Origin: Podarcis raffonei
Taxonomy: Eukaryota > Chordata > Lepidosauria > Squamata > Lacertidae
Assembly (NCBI RefSeq): GCF_027172205.1
Contig: NC_070602.1
Span: forward strand, 58,113,520-58,177,519
Direction of reading: 5' to 3'
DNA length: 64,000 nucleotides
In this document: piece after piece, positions 45,197-57,700 of the stretch
Position numbering within the stretch: the first letter of the stretch is position 1
Layout of the letters: each line of letters opens with the position of its first letter
Translations under genes and position numbers: made by a program
The notes under the pieces: generated by a model
Seen by the model: the letters and a program-made list of their open reading frames with translations, nothing else
The model's database searches: none
Told to the model about the DNA's origin: nothing

Positions 45197-46886
45197 TTGA
45201 TCTTAAACTTGATTAAAAAAAATAATCCTCAAGGATTCTCAGGAATAACTCCATACCAGAATCTATACTAGATTTGCAGAGGGACACCCTTGGCCCAGCA
45301 CATGCTCTGATGGGCTCTTCTTCCCTCAACTCAGCCTGCTATGCACTCTTCCTCATGCATTTCACTTGCTGATTCTCCCTTTCTGCCATTCATTCCTACT
45401 CCTTCCACACTCCCTCCCCCTGTCTCTTTTGAGCCGGCAGAAATTACAAACTGTCACACAAAGAAACAATTGTGTGAAAGAGTACTTTCTTAATATCTCT
45501 TCTGAGCATGCTGCTTCTTAATTTCATTGAGTGACCCTGAATATTACGAGGGAGAAATCTCTCTCTCTCTCTCTCCCCTCGTGCCAGTCATAATTGTATA
45601 AGACATCCCAATTTAGTAAAAAACAAAAACAAAGCCTCAAATGTTCATAGAGAAGATGCTCCAACCCTTTGATAAGAGTGAGAGAACTGAAAGCAGCAGA
45701 GAAGCTGGAAAGTGGCAGAGAACAATATTTGGATACCTTTGTCAGGGAACTGGGCAGCTGAGTCATCGTAACTGCTGAACTGAAGGATGCTTTGAGTTAC
45801 GATGCTCTGGTCAGTGAAATGGTAGGGGGCTGTGGTATCTGGAAGTATGAGATGTAATCAAAGATGGGATGTCCAGCTACACTGAGCAGGATGACCTGTG
45901 AACGTAATTGCTTGGGGAATAAGTTTGTTTAACATATTCCTTCAGCAACTAGGTTCCTAGGTTTGTGGAGGGCAGTGCAATTTGCTAGCAGCTGTGTGTG
46001 TGCTCTTTAATTCAGGGCACTTTTGAAAAAAGGCCCCTCAGTGCTTGGGGAAATTGTGCTGTTGCTCATATTCTTTCTTGTCCTCTGGACCCCCTCTGGA
46101 ATGTGCACTTAGACACTCTGGATTACTAAACATAAATGCCCTTTTCACAAATCCTTCATCTTTCACATCGGAAGGAATGAAAGATATTCAAACAAACTGC
46201 TCTCAGTAGTGCTGGGCTGATGGCCCCACCATTTTGTTCACTGGTGTGAGTGAAGTGATGAATTGGATTCTACCCAAGGCGTGAGCCCCAGATGAGAAAC
46301 AAAATCTTCTTGCCACTGCTTTTGCTTAAGAGAAAATATTGCATGTTCAGCATAGAGCCCAGGAAACACAACAGGATTTCTGCTTGCAAAAAGGCCAGCA
46401 GATTGAAGCACAGTTTTTCTTCCTCTGTCTTGCAAGGAAGAACTCCACAGGATGCTCTTTATTTGCTTTGCAAACTGTAAAGCTCCCATTCAGCTTATCA
46501 GGAATGGGGAGCCTCTAGTTATTCAAAACCCTCGGCCATTTTTCAATAAATAAGCTAAAGTAAAATTCCCAAGAGAATAGCCTACCTGTTCTATTTTCTT
46601 AAAATATAAAAACAGTGATAGTTATAAGCTAACCATGAAATATAGATATATGTAAAAAAAAAAATATCCCTGCATTGCTTTTTGTGCAAATAAAACCCCC
46701 AAAAGATCCTTGTCAGAAACAGAATATGGTCCTCCATTTTTGTAAGAACGTAATTTCTTACATAGATATAAGCAAAATGGTTGCATATGCTTAAACATGC
46801 ACCAGGCTGTTAAAGAATCAAGTCCTATCCTTTAAATAATGGCTTGCTTATGAGTGGAATGCCCCGGAATAAAACCACTTCCTCTT
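45197..46886 (-). other. ANO1: ANO1 3' UTR and downstream flank
   Basis: The sequence follows the ANO1 stop codon on the minus strand. The first AATAAA on that strand lies at 46463-46458, about 425 bases after the stop, and is a candidate polyadenylation signal. The true end is not visible. No other gene seen. Confidence 0.4.
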
Positions 46887-47147
46887 CTACACTTCAACAT
46901 GGCATGAATGAATGGAAGACGCACTCCCTCTATGGCTCATTGACGATCTGGGGCTATGGTTGTTACAGTTTTCACCTTTCCTTTTCTCCTTGCCCCCCCA
47001 GTTTTCTAGCAGCTGCAGCTTTCCCTGTTCTTCTTTCATGAAGACTTCCACCATCAGAACTTTCTCCTTATGAATTTGCTGACTGATGTCCTTGGGAATG
47101 TCTGGGATAATCCAGTCCACAAAGTCACTCATAAACATGACCAAGTT
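46887..47147 (-). CDS. ANO1: ANO1 last coding exon
   Basis: 261 bp including TAG at 46889-46887: [20 protein letters not shown], then [20 protein letters not shown], then a tail ending [12 protein letters not shown]. The first 45 residues are close to mammalian ANO1; the rest of the cytosolic tail is not. Confidence 0.95.
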   Translation of the reverse strand, partial: NLVMFMSDFVDWIIPDIPKDISQQIHKEKVLMVEVFMKEEQGKLQLLENWGGKEKRKGENCNNHSPRSSMSHRGSASSIHSCHVEV

Positions 47148-50100
47148 CTGAAAAATAAGAATGTCAGAGCCAATGTTAGCAGACAAAACTAAGCACTTTG
47201 AAGTCCCAATTATTACAACGGAGAGCTCAGTATTTGCAAAAATTTGTCTCATGGAAGACTGCAGAACATAAACATTGCTTAACTTTGAGTAGATTGTGTC
47301 CTAAAGCATGTTCCTAACAAGCCTGCTTGGAAGCAACCTTGATTGAAATCAATGGGAATTACTTCTACAATTAGGACGGATATGCTAGACATATATTTTT
47401 TTATTTAGAAACCAGAGTTATGTAAAATTAGTGTGCAGTTTACAACTCTCTGGCATACATGGCCACAGATATTTAAGGCCCACTCCCAAACAAAACCAGC
47501 CTGTCATGAATAAAATTCCCCAATGTCTGCCTGCATGCAACTCTCCTTTTCTAAATGTCACTTTTTATACATGAAAATTAAGAAAAAGTAAAAAGTCTGT
47601 TTTGTGACACATTAAGGACACACACAGTTTTCCTCCCTGGCTTCTCTGGTCACATGGCCAATATGTGCCTGATCTAATACATCTGTAGCAGAAGACACAT
47701 GTAACACTCTTCATATGTTACAAGACATGTACCTTTTCTTTCTTAGAAATGAATTTCCTGGTGGGAAGTGGTAATACTTAGGCCCTCAACTCATAGAGAG
47801 TCGAATTCAACAAATATTGGTTCAGGGAATTTATTTATTTACTTTATTTTTATCCCATCCTCCCCCATCCCACCAAAAGGAGCCCAGGGCAGCCACCCAA
47901 TACCCACAAATAAAACAACATAATTCAAACACTACTAAAGTCAAAACTATCAAAGCTCATTTCAAACAATACATAATTCTAGCTGTTAAATGTACCATCC
48001 TTTCAAGTACAAAATGCCTGGCCAACAAAAATGTTTTAAAATGATGGCAATGTATGTGACAATCATCTTTCATGGGTGGGGGATTTGATAGTAGGGGTGC
48101 TGCCAAAGAGCAAGGTCATGCTGTGGGCTACCGCCCCCCCCCATCTATCTCCATTGGTGACACTACAAGCAAGGCCTCAACCATTGATCTTAAGACCTTG
48201 TCTGGTTGGTATTGGAGGAAGTGGTATTTTACGTACTTAGACTCTGAGCTATTAAGGGCTTTTTGATTACCAACACGTTGAATTGGAACTGGTGGCTTTA
48301 CAGGAAGCCAAGGCAATGCTAGGACAGGTGACACATGACCCAGTCTGGCAGTCACAGACTTCACTACCATCTTCCAGGGAAGTCCCATGGGGAGCACTTG
48401 ACCTAGTACAAACAGGTCACCAGAGCATGGGTTACTGGCACCAGGCTATCCTGGTTCAAGAACAGTTGTTGCTGGCACAACAGTCAAAATTGGGCATAAG
48501 CTGCTCCAGATGTCATCTAGCTATACAGTGACTCCTTGTATCAATGAGTACTCTTGGAGTACTAACAGGGTTTCATTCTCCCCATTTCTCTCCTGATAAA
48601 CATGACTAAGGCTATTTTGGTGACAAAACCAGACCTGGAGCCAGAGTAAAATGGGGCCAGATAATATTGTTATCGATATGTGGGTGCTAAATGCTTGGGT
48701 TTAATAAATGTTAGGATTTAATTAGAACTGGGATGTGAAAATGGCATGTCAGACCCTTATGTCTAAGATATGTGGATTGGGTTATATTATATTAACGAAG
48801 TATTCACTTTTCCAAGCTCTGTCTGTTAATACAGAGCCACCTTAAATAATTTTGGGATATACTTTACCTGAAACACTATTACAAACGCTAGTCTTGCTGC
48901 TAGCACAGCCCAGAAATCCTTTGCAATATCATATTTAGTTTCAGACCACGGGGGATCTCGGTAATCTTTGTATCTGAAAAGCAGAACTGAGAGTCAGTAT
49001 GTTCAAGATTGGAATCTTGACTGAATATACACAGTATGGCTCTTGCAAAAAGCATGAAACTTTGTTTTGTTGCTTTGTTGTACCCTTATCATATCCACCT
49101 GTTGGTGTTGCTTAATATTTCAGTTGTAGCCTTCTTAGAGATGCTGAGAGAAAGTGTGTGCATGTATGTTTTGCATACGTATTTGTGTGTGAGAGTGAGC
49201 ATAGGCATTTCTTGAGCAGAAAGGGCTTATTTCATGCAAGCCTCAAAATACATGTTATTATCACCAGTTATCTATGTAATAGTCCGGGTTGATTTGTGAG
49301 AAAACCAATCACAATCGGATCCTTCAAAAAGAGAATTTTGAGCGATTTCTAAAACTAAAAGTAGGCTGATGCCTATTAAGTGATGTTATCATGTTGGTAA
49401 TAGACCTAACTTTGCCATTAGCCCCTCCCCTGCATATTCCATCTACTGTAAGTGCAAATTAGGGTAGGGGGAAAGGATGCAGGTTGGTGGGGAGGTGAAG
49501 AAATGAGATGGAGCCCTTATCACCCGAAGTCCTATGAGACTTGCAATAGGAAAGTAGGCAGAGACCCTTTTGGACCCATTCCTGCCTTCTTCATCCACCA
49601 GTTGGGGAAGGCATAGAGAGCTGCCTCATTGGACGGACTGAAGCAAAATATGTAATAAAACAAATAAACTGTCTCCCATTTTAAAATAGGAAGAGCTGGC
49701 TCCAAATGGAAATCTTATCCAGCAAAAGATTTGCTGTGTGGCAGAAGGGTTAACACGACTTTTCAAAATGATTGGGTTGGAGGCCAGGGAGAAACTTCCC
49801 AGGAATTTTAATACAGTATATTGACCGGGAGTTGTGCAGTATATTGGAAGGTGTTCTCAGCCCTCCCATGTCGTGAGCATGGAGGTACAATGAAGCCTTG
49901 AGGAACAGGAGTGCAGATTTTTGCACTCTAGATTTTCTGGACTCCAACTCCCACCATCCTTAGCTAGCACAGCCAATGGTCTCGGATGTTGGGAGTCCAG
50001 CAGCATCTCAAGGAACACAGGCTCCCCACCCCTGTCCTAGGAGATGAGTGACACCAGAGATAACAGGGTGTGTGGGGTGGATGATATATTTTGGTAAAGG

Positions 50101-51701
50101 AAAGGAAGGGGTGCTAGCTTTGGTAGCCCTGAGTGGCTTGCACTTAATCCTGGAGAGATTATGTGGGATGCTTACGGCAGGAGATTACATTTGGGTTTGG
50201 GACCCAATGAAAAGGAGCGCTGTGGCTTAGAAGTTCAAATTGGCACAGGGAATGGGCGAAGCTTATGTGGTCATGAGTTTGTTCTAGCACAGGTGGAGCT
50301 GACCATTATATTTTCAACAATGCATGTTACTGGGATAACTAACAAGACACAACAGCCTAGTCTCTGGTTTAGATCTTCAGATTCCAGTCTTTGGACCAGA
50401 GGCAAAAAGCATATCCAACAGTAATAGGATTATGGATATATGTTCTGAGGTTGATGGCAAGCTAACAAGCTTTCTGGGCGCTCTTTGATTACAGGACTAG
50501 ATGCTGCGGTAGTAAGTAGAGCCTCAAGTAGCTGAGCTGTACTGTGTATTTGAAAGGTTGAGCAATAGAACAGTCATAAAGACAAAGGGGAGTAAGTAGC
50601 AGCCATAGCTTTTCATGCAAAGGCTGTGGGAAAGTGGGTCCTCACACAGGCCTCTGGGTTTGGTGGGTGTTAGACAAATGGAGGAGTCCTGTGGATAATG
50701 ACTAGTTCTGGTATGTGTCCCCTAACAGGCTGGGGTTAGTGTGGATACTACTAACTAGAAATGCTTCACAGTGAAGGGGGGTTGTTTTAGACGGCTTTGT
50801 TATTCTTCCTTGGGTGGCAGCGCAACGGGAGGAAATGAGATCACATCGAGGCCTCAGGTGCACTCTTATGGGCCATAGCTTTGGGGAGAGCTGGAGAAGC
50901 TCTGAAGTCGACAGTTTTCAAGCTTCGAGAAAGGTGTCAAGGAAAGGAAATGGTATGGCTCAGACCATGACAACTGAGACGAGATAGTGGATATACACAG
51001 AAGGAAGATTCGTATGCAGATGGAAGGTGGTAGCCACAAATCCATGTTCAAATCCATACCACCTAAATACATGGAAACTTAAATATGAGTCCTTCTGAGA
51101 TGCATGAATGGGTCAACATCCCAGGGAAAAATCTCTTTTAAGGAAATAACAGTATGTACCTGCATATTTGGACTGGGTAGCCAAGCTCCATAGCGTCATT
51201 TGGAGCTGTTCCATCTTGAAAATCGCTGACATTAAAATAGGATAGCGTATGGTTCACGAAGCCATGCATGGTGCCACTTTCACTGTACATATACAGGTAC
51301 ACGAGGCGTGGAATGAAGTCAGATGTGAATGAGATCACAAATGCCTAAGCCATAAGAGTAAACAATGAGCGCAATATTCAGGCAATGCTTGACTGATTTC
51401 ATAACCAAACTCAACTGTCTCCTCCCCCAGTTGGGCTTATGAGCAGATGGATTGCTATAAATCAGGCTGGTTTCTGGCCATAATCCGCAGATTAATGATT
51501 TTCTTCACTCCATAGAAGTTTTGATATTCGAACTCTAGAACTGCAGCAAATTGAGAATGAGCAATTGAGGTTGGCTGAGGACATAACATCATGTGGACAA
51601 TAAAAAACAGGTCCTTCATTGTTTTCTAATTTCAATATGGTTCTGCTTTCAGTATAAGTGCAACATTTGCAGTGTTCTGCTCTCTCTGGTTCTATATCCA
51701 T

Positions 51702-51740
<39 letters not shown>

Positions 51741-54700
51741 TTTCTAAGGCATTAAGGGGCGTGTGTGTTTAATAATCCCCTCTTGCTTTTTTTGTTGTGT
51801 GCAGCGAGCCATTTGAACCACTTTGCATTGATGTGGTCTGAAAGTAATAGCAGTTTGGGTCAGCCTAGGCAGATGCTACAAATCAAGGGCACTCAAATTT
51901 ATTATAATCTTGTCAAACAATAATGAATGTCCATACCACAAAAGGGATGACACACAGTAGTTGTTTAAAAAAATCAGAAAACACTCCATCCAGGAAGACT
52001 CAAACGTTCAAAAACGTACCAAAATTTTTGGTCCTTTATAATATTAATAAATCTTATATAATTAGATTTGCTGGTGTGAGCACAAGAGGGACCACCAGCA
52101 AATTGGGGGGGGGAAGCATTTGGGGAACATATAGTAATTTGCTTGGGGCCCAAATGATCCTTTTCCAAAGGATTCTTATAAAGCAGGAGTGGGGAACATG
52201 TGGTCCTTCAGATGTTCTTGGACATCTGGAGGACAAAAGCCACACAACAGCTGGAGGGCCACAGGTTCCCCATTTTTCTCGCAAGGGAATATTGCTGTTT
52301 TCTCCTGGCTTTCTCCACCAGTGGCTTCCGAATCCAATGTACCGATTCCACACTCAGACCCATTTGGAAGCTTAATAACCGACACATATTGCATTAAGGA
52401 AAAGGACAAAGAATGTCGTGCTTAACAAGCTTGGAAGCAAAAAGTCAAGAATGAATGTGGACACACAGAGGTGAGCATCAACCGACACAGCTTCTGACTG
52501 AGCACAACTGGGAGACAGTGCAAGAGTAGCAGAAGCGGGGAGACTTTCTTGCCTATTTCTATTCCACACTTTCACATATTTTTCCATCACTGGATGAGCA
52601 TTTTACACACACGGCTACAGGGATGGGCCACATCTGAAAGGGAAAAGGGAAGGAGGTAAGGGCCTCACATAAAGATGACTCCTTGAAGGACCAGAAAGAC
52701 AGAGGAAGCAGGCACCCAGAGAGAAAAGGGTGGGCAAAGCCAGCTGGAAATAGAAGTTGAGCATGGCACATGCTTTCGCTTCAGCTCATCTTTATGGCTG
52801 CCTTCCCAAATATATTCCTAACTATTTGGTGGACATCCCGCTAGTAAAGGTAAAGGTAAAGGGACCCCTGACCATTAGGTCCAGTCGTGGCTGACTCTGG
52901 GGTTGCGGTGCTCATCTCGCTTTACTGGCCGAGGGAGCCGGCGTACAGCTTCCGGGTCATGTGGCCAGCATGACTAAGCCGCTTCTAGAGAACCAGAGCA
53001 GCGCACGGAAACGCCATTTACCTTCCCACTGGAGCGGTACCTGTTTATCTACTTGCACTTTGACGTGCTTTTGAACTGCTAGGTTGGCAGGAGCAGGGAC
53101 CGAGCAACGGGAGCTCACCCCGTCACGGGGATTTGAACCGCCAACCTTTTGATCAGCAAGTCCTAGGCTCTGTGGTTTAACCCACAGCACCACCCGCGTC
53201 CTGGACATCCTGCTAGTATGTTATTAAATCATTGTTTGGTGATCTCTTAAGTTTTTTTTACATTGCAGTGTTTTCCTCTACTCCAACTACAACAAATGCC
53301 AGCTGAATTATGTGAGCTTCGAAAGACGGGATGCCCTTTAAAGCGTGGCAAAGAACTGAAGACAAACCAGCTCTATAAATAAACGTTCACTGTGTTACAC
53401 AAAAACATCCATTTTAACAGGGCTATTAGATGCATCAAGATAAAACGGACTGGCCCACTGGGCCACATGGCTTTTTCTAAACATGAAAAGCCTAATGATT
53501 GTAATTAGTTTTGTTGAGATGTTTTAAAAGAAGTAAGACACATAATACAGAACATACAACCTAGGTCAGTTCTGTTTTCAACAACTCTCCCCCCTGCCCC
53601 TTTTAACAGCTATTGCAGGAATCGGCAATTTTTTTTAGCCGCAGGCAGGTCCACTGTCCCTCACACCTTGTGGCGGGCCGGAGAAGCAGCACCGGGGGGG
53701 GGCTGGAAGAAGAGGCAAGGGGGCCAGTAGTCCTCCAGTAGTCCTCCTCCCCACCCCCCACCTTCCCTGGGGCTGCCGCCGCCGCCACTGCTGCCGCCAC
53801 TTCTTCTCATGGGTAGGCAGAGCAAGCTCGTCTGCTCAACTCTCTGGCCCACAAGAGCACCAGGGTGGCGGCAGTGGTGGAGGGAAGATGAGCGGTGCAA
53901 AAGGACTGGCTCCGGAGAGGGGCTGCTTAAAATGGTGCTCAGCCAGCCCCCTTCCTCCTCTAGGCAGGGCGGGAAGAAGCCAGGAGAAGGGAGGGAGGAG
54001 GCGCTGCCGGGTGTGTGTGAGGGTGTGTGTGTGGGGAAATGGAATGGTGCAGAAAAAAAATTGGTGCAGGCCGAACGAACAGAATCCTCATGCCGATCCA
54101 CGGACAGTCCACAGGCCAGATCCTGAAGGCAATTACGCCTGATCCGGCCCACGGGCCTTAGTTTGCTGACCCCTGAGCTATTGCCTTTAAGAAGCAGGTG
54201 TTAGACATGAGATGAAAAGAGTCACTGTCGGACAACTGGTTGTTGCAGGTATCTGGAATGAGAGCTGCACTCACCTGGTAGGATAGGAATGGAAAGAAGT
54301 TTTGTCAGATTTGGTACAGGGATCTAAGAAGTTTGTGAGGGGAGGCAGTCTCAGGTAGCAGGCAGTCTTTTGAGTGACACCGCCTACCTATGTGGTTGCT
54401 TCTGTAAGGCCTATTCACATTTGCAATGTACAACTGTACATTTGTAAAAAGTGCAAATAGAATACTGCAACAAGATGAGCTCACTGTCTTTTGCAAAGGA
54501 AACTGAAACTCTGCCCTGTGCCTGGGAAAGGGGAGTATGAGACAAGATACAGAACAATACATGTCTGCTTTCTTCCATGAAAGTTGAAATAGGGTAGGGC
54601 GAGTAAGAGGAACAAAAAAATGACATTTGTCATTGTTGAAGAGGTTGCTATAAGAATTATGAAAAAGCAGGAAAAGTGTCCTCAGAGAGGAAAACAAGAT

Positions 54701-57700
54701 TTATTATTATTATTTTTAAACGGAGAAGACACACGTGCTCTAAATTCCACTGACTTGGAAGCCTCCAGATAGCACCCAACAGTCAAGAAGTATAAAAATT
54801 GGGCTGACATGTGCTAAAGAGCAGCTCACACTTTCTCTATCGGCTTCCCACCTGCTCTATAGAACTTGCTTCACATGAAAAACTATCTGCCTGAGTGGGA
54901 AGACTAAACAACAGCAGTGTCAGGAAAATCGTTACCATACTTTACTGACAAATAGTCCTTTGTTAATAAAAGTTTTGAAAGTTATAAAAGTGACTTATAT
55001 TATTTGAGTTTCAAAAGAAAGCTTGTGAAATTGAGAATAAAAGTTTCTTTATTTGTGTTCCATGAAAGCTGAAATAGGGTAGGGCGAGGTAATTAAATAT
55101 ATCAGAGCAAGATATTAGACTCACAACAAAACTTTGACAGTGATTTGCCCATGGCTGCCCAGCGAGCTTAATCGCTGAGTGGGAATTTGAACCGAGGATT
55201 TACTCCAGATTCCACACCACACCAGATGTCTATAATGTTAACATTTCCAAGTAACTGAAAGGAAATTAAGAATCGGCGTGATCAATCATTATTTGCAAAG
55301 AATTACTTACATTTATGATCACAGCAAGTTTTCCTACACCTCTGAGGATATTATACCATATTCCTGGAGGGAAAAGACAAGCAGAAGGTTAAAAGACTTT
55401 AAAATGGCTACCCATAAGAATGGATAACTATAAATAACATCACTGTACAAGTTCAAGGTGCTGGTTTTTATCTCCATGGCCTAAACAGCTTGGGGCTCAA
55501 GTACTCTAAATACTATCTTCTTCCATATGTATTATCTCATACACTCTGCTCCATATGTGAAATCCTGCTTCAATCTCCTAATTGTTGTTCTTATTGCTAT
55601 TTAGTTTAGTGATGGAGTTGTCCATTTGTTTACACTTTGTCCATTTGTGTGTTTGTGCGTGTGTGTGTATATAGACAGATAATTTTCCGCATATAGATAT
55701 TTTTCTATTATTTTATTTATTTGATCCCTGCTCTGGGATTGAAATGTTGACTAAGTATCATCTTCACTACCAGTGTCATCATCTCATCACCTTATGCAGT
55801 TAGCAGACCTGAATTTCCCTAGTAGAATAAAGGAGGATTGAAATTTAAAACACAAAACTAAAATAAGAGTCCTGCCTCATCCATCACATATGGCAAAGTG
55901 ACATAAATAAGGAATAATATTAACTAGTTACTGTGCTGTTAGTGAACTGCTTACCTATATCTTTTGCTCTTACTGCAACTGGCCTTCTAAGCTCAGTAAC
56001 AAACTTCTTTGCATCCAGACGTATTTCAATGATGTTGTTCAGGAGCGCAAACAAGGGAGCCAGTGGGAAAGATGCAACAAACAGGGTTACAAACCCAAAC
56101 TGGATGACTGAAAATTAAAAAGAAAACACACTGTAGTTTGCATATTATGCTGTTTTAGATGGAATGTATTTTTGGAAACAGCTCCCCACAAACAGCCAGT
56201 GCTAACTACTGAAACCATAGTACTCTCAGATCATACGCATATGAATGTAGGTAGGTGCTGACCTTGTAATGTTAACCTACAGTAGGTTGGCTGCTGGTTT
56301 ATGTTTTCTAGAACTTAATGAGATAGCAACTTTCTTTGTAGGGGGATATAATACCTTTTATTTCAGCGAAAAAACAGGATTACATATTGTATAAAATTGG
56401 ACTTCAAAGTTAAAACGGCTGGCAGTTTTTAGAAAACCAACAACTGGTACATGAAAACTACAAAAGCTCTGGGCTAATTAGTGTAGTCTGGAATAGAAAG
56501 AGGTCTGCTTAGTTATGGACTGAGAATGATCTTCCAAACCAGGGATTTACTTTTTTAAAATCTCACATGGTGTCTATTTGCAGTGGCATCTATCAGTCTC
56601 TTTGGTCATGGTCAAATGCTGTACCAGCACCATCCAAATAACATGTTTGTTGACATATTTATGAGTTATATACAGTTAACTGAATTGGTGATCTCTTGAA
56701 AGTTTATTGAAGGCATTTTTATTGTCAGGTAATTGTTCACATTTTTGCCTTTTGGTGTTAATTGTATTTGTTTCTGTTTGATGTTGTCAGACACTTTGGG
56801 ATAACTTTTGGAGAGAGAATGAGGTACAAATATAAGGAGTTCAGTGAGTGGATAATATGGAGATGACTAGATTCACCATGTTTTGCTTAGAAGCCTTCCA
56901 AAAGCATCTGTTTGTAATCTTGAAGACAAAGTGTTGGACTAAATGGCTCTTTGTTCGGAACCTGCAGCATCCATGTTTCACATGGTTTCACCATGATCTG
57001 CTATAATCACAAATTTAAAGCACAGGATATACTGGTAGTTCTGCAAGGCAATCGCCTCAACCTTCTGCTGTTGGGCAGAAGCTGGCTGGATTGAGTGGCA
57101 GGAACCCGTTGCTCAATCCAAATCATGACTCCAGCAGCCCAGGGCAAAGGGTGTTTAGACTGCAGTTCAGATGTACACAATTCTGCATAGTATCAGAACT
57201 TCACTATGGGTGTCACTTTGAGATATCAAGAACATGTGAGAATTTACAATTCCAAGCAGAAGAAGGAATGATTGCTCAACTCTTAGAAAGAGGCTCTCCA
57301 ACATTTTTCTTACATATTCCATCTTATGCTAACAAATCATATCCAAAATAGTTTAGAAATAAACAATCCTGCCCTTGAGACTGAGTCTATTTATTTAAAA
57401 AACACATTCACCTACTAAAACTGACCATGACCATTACTCATCTATCACTGATTAAGGGTGTGATTCTATGCTCACTTACCCTTTGTATAGGATAGCACTG
57501 TAAGCTATTAAAAAACTGAAACCCTAGTTTAAGCACTTGAAATCTCACTCACTCATTTCCATGTATTCTGGAGTAAGACCAGCAAAAGGCTCCAGATTAT
57601 AGTCTACTTCATAGCGTTGTTTTTTCTTCAAATATTCCTCGTGGTCTCCAGGACGCCGTCGTTTCGATTTCAAGTATCTTATGAATTTTTTCATTTTTCT

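Noticed and set aside
1836-53218. tRNA-like segments with good B boxes as functional tRNA genes
   Set aside because: Each belongs to a SINE with its characteristic body and tail. None keeps a full cloverleaf.
53603-54152. Open frames of 105-163 codons near 53.6-54.2 kb
   Set aside because: They lie entirely within the GC-rich hAT element and its perfect 8-bp duplication; composition explains them.
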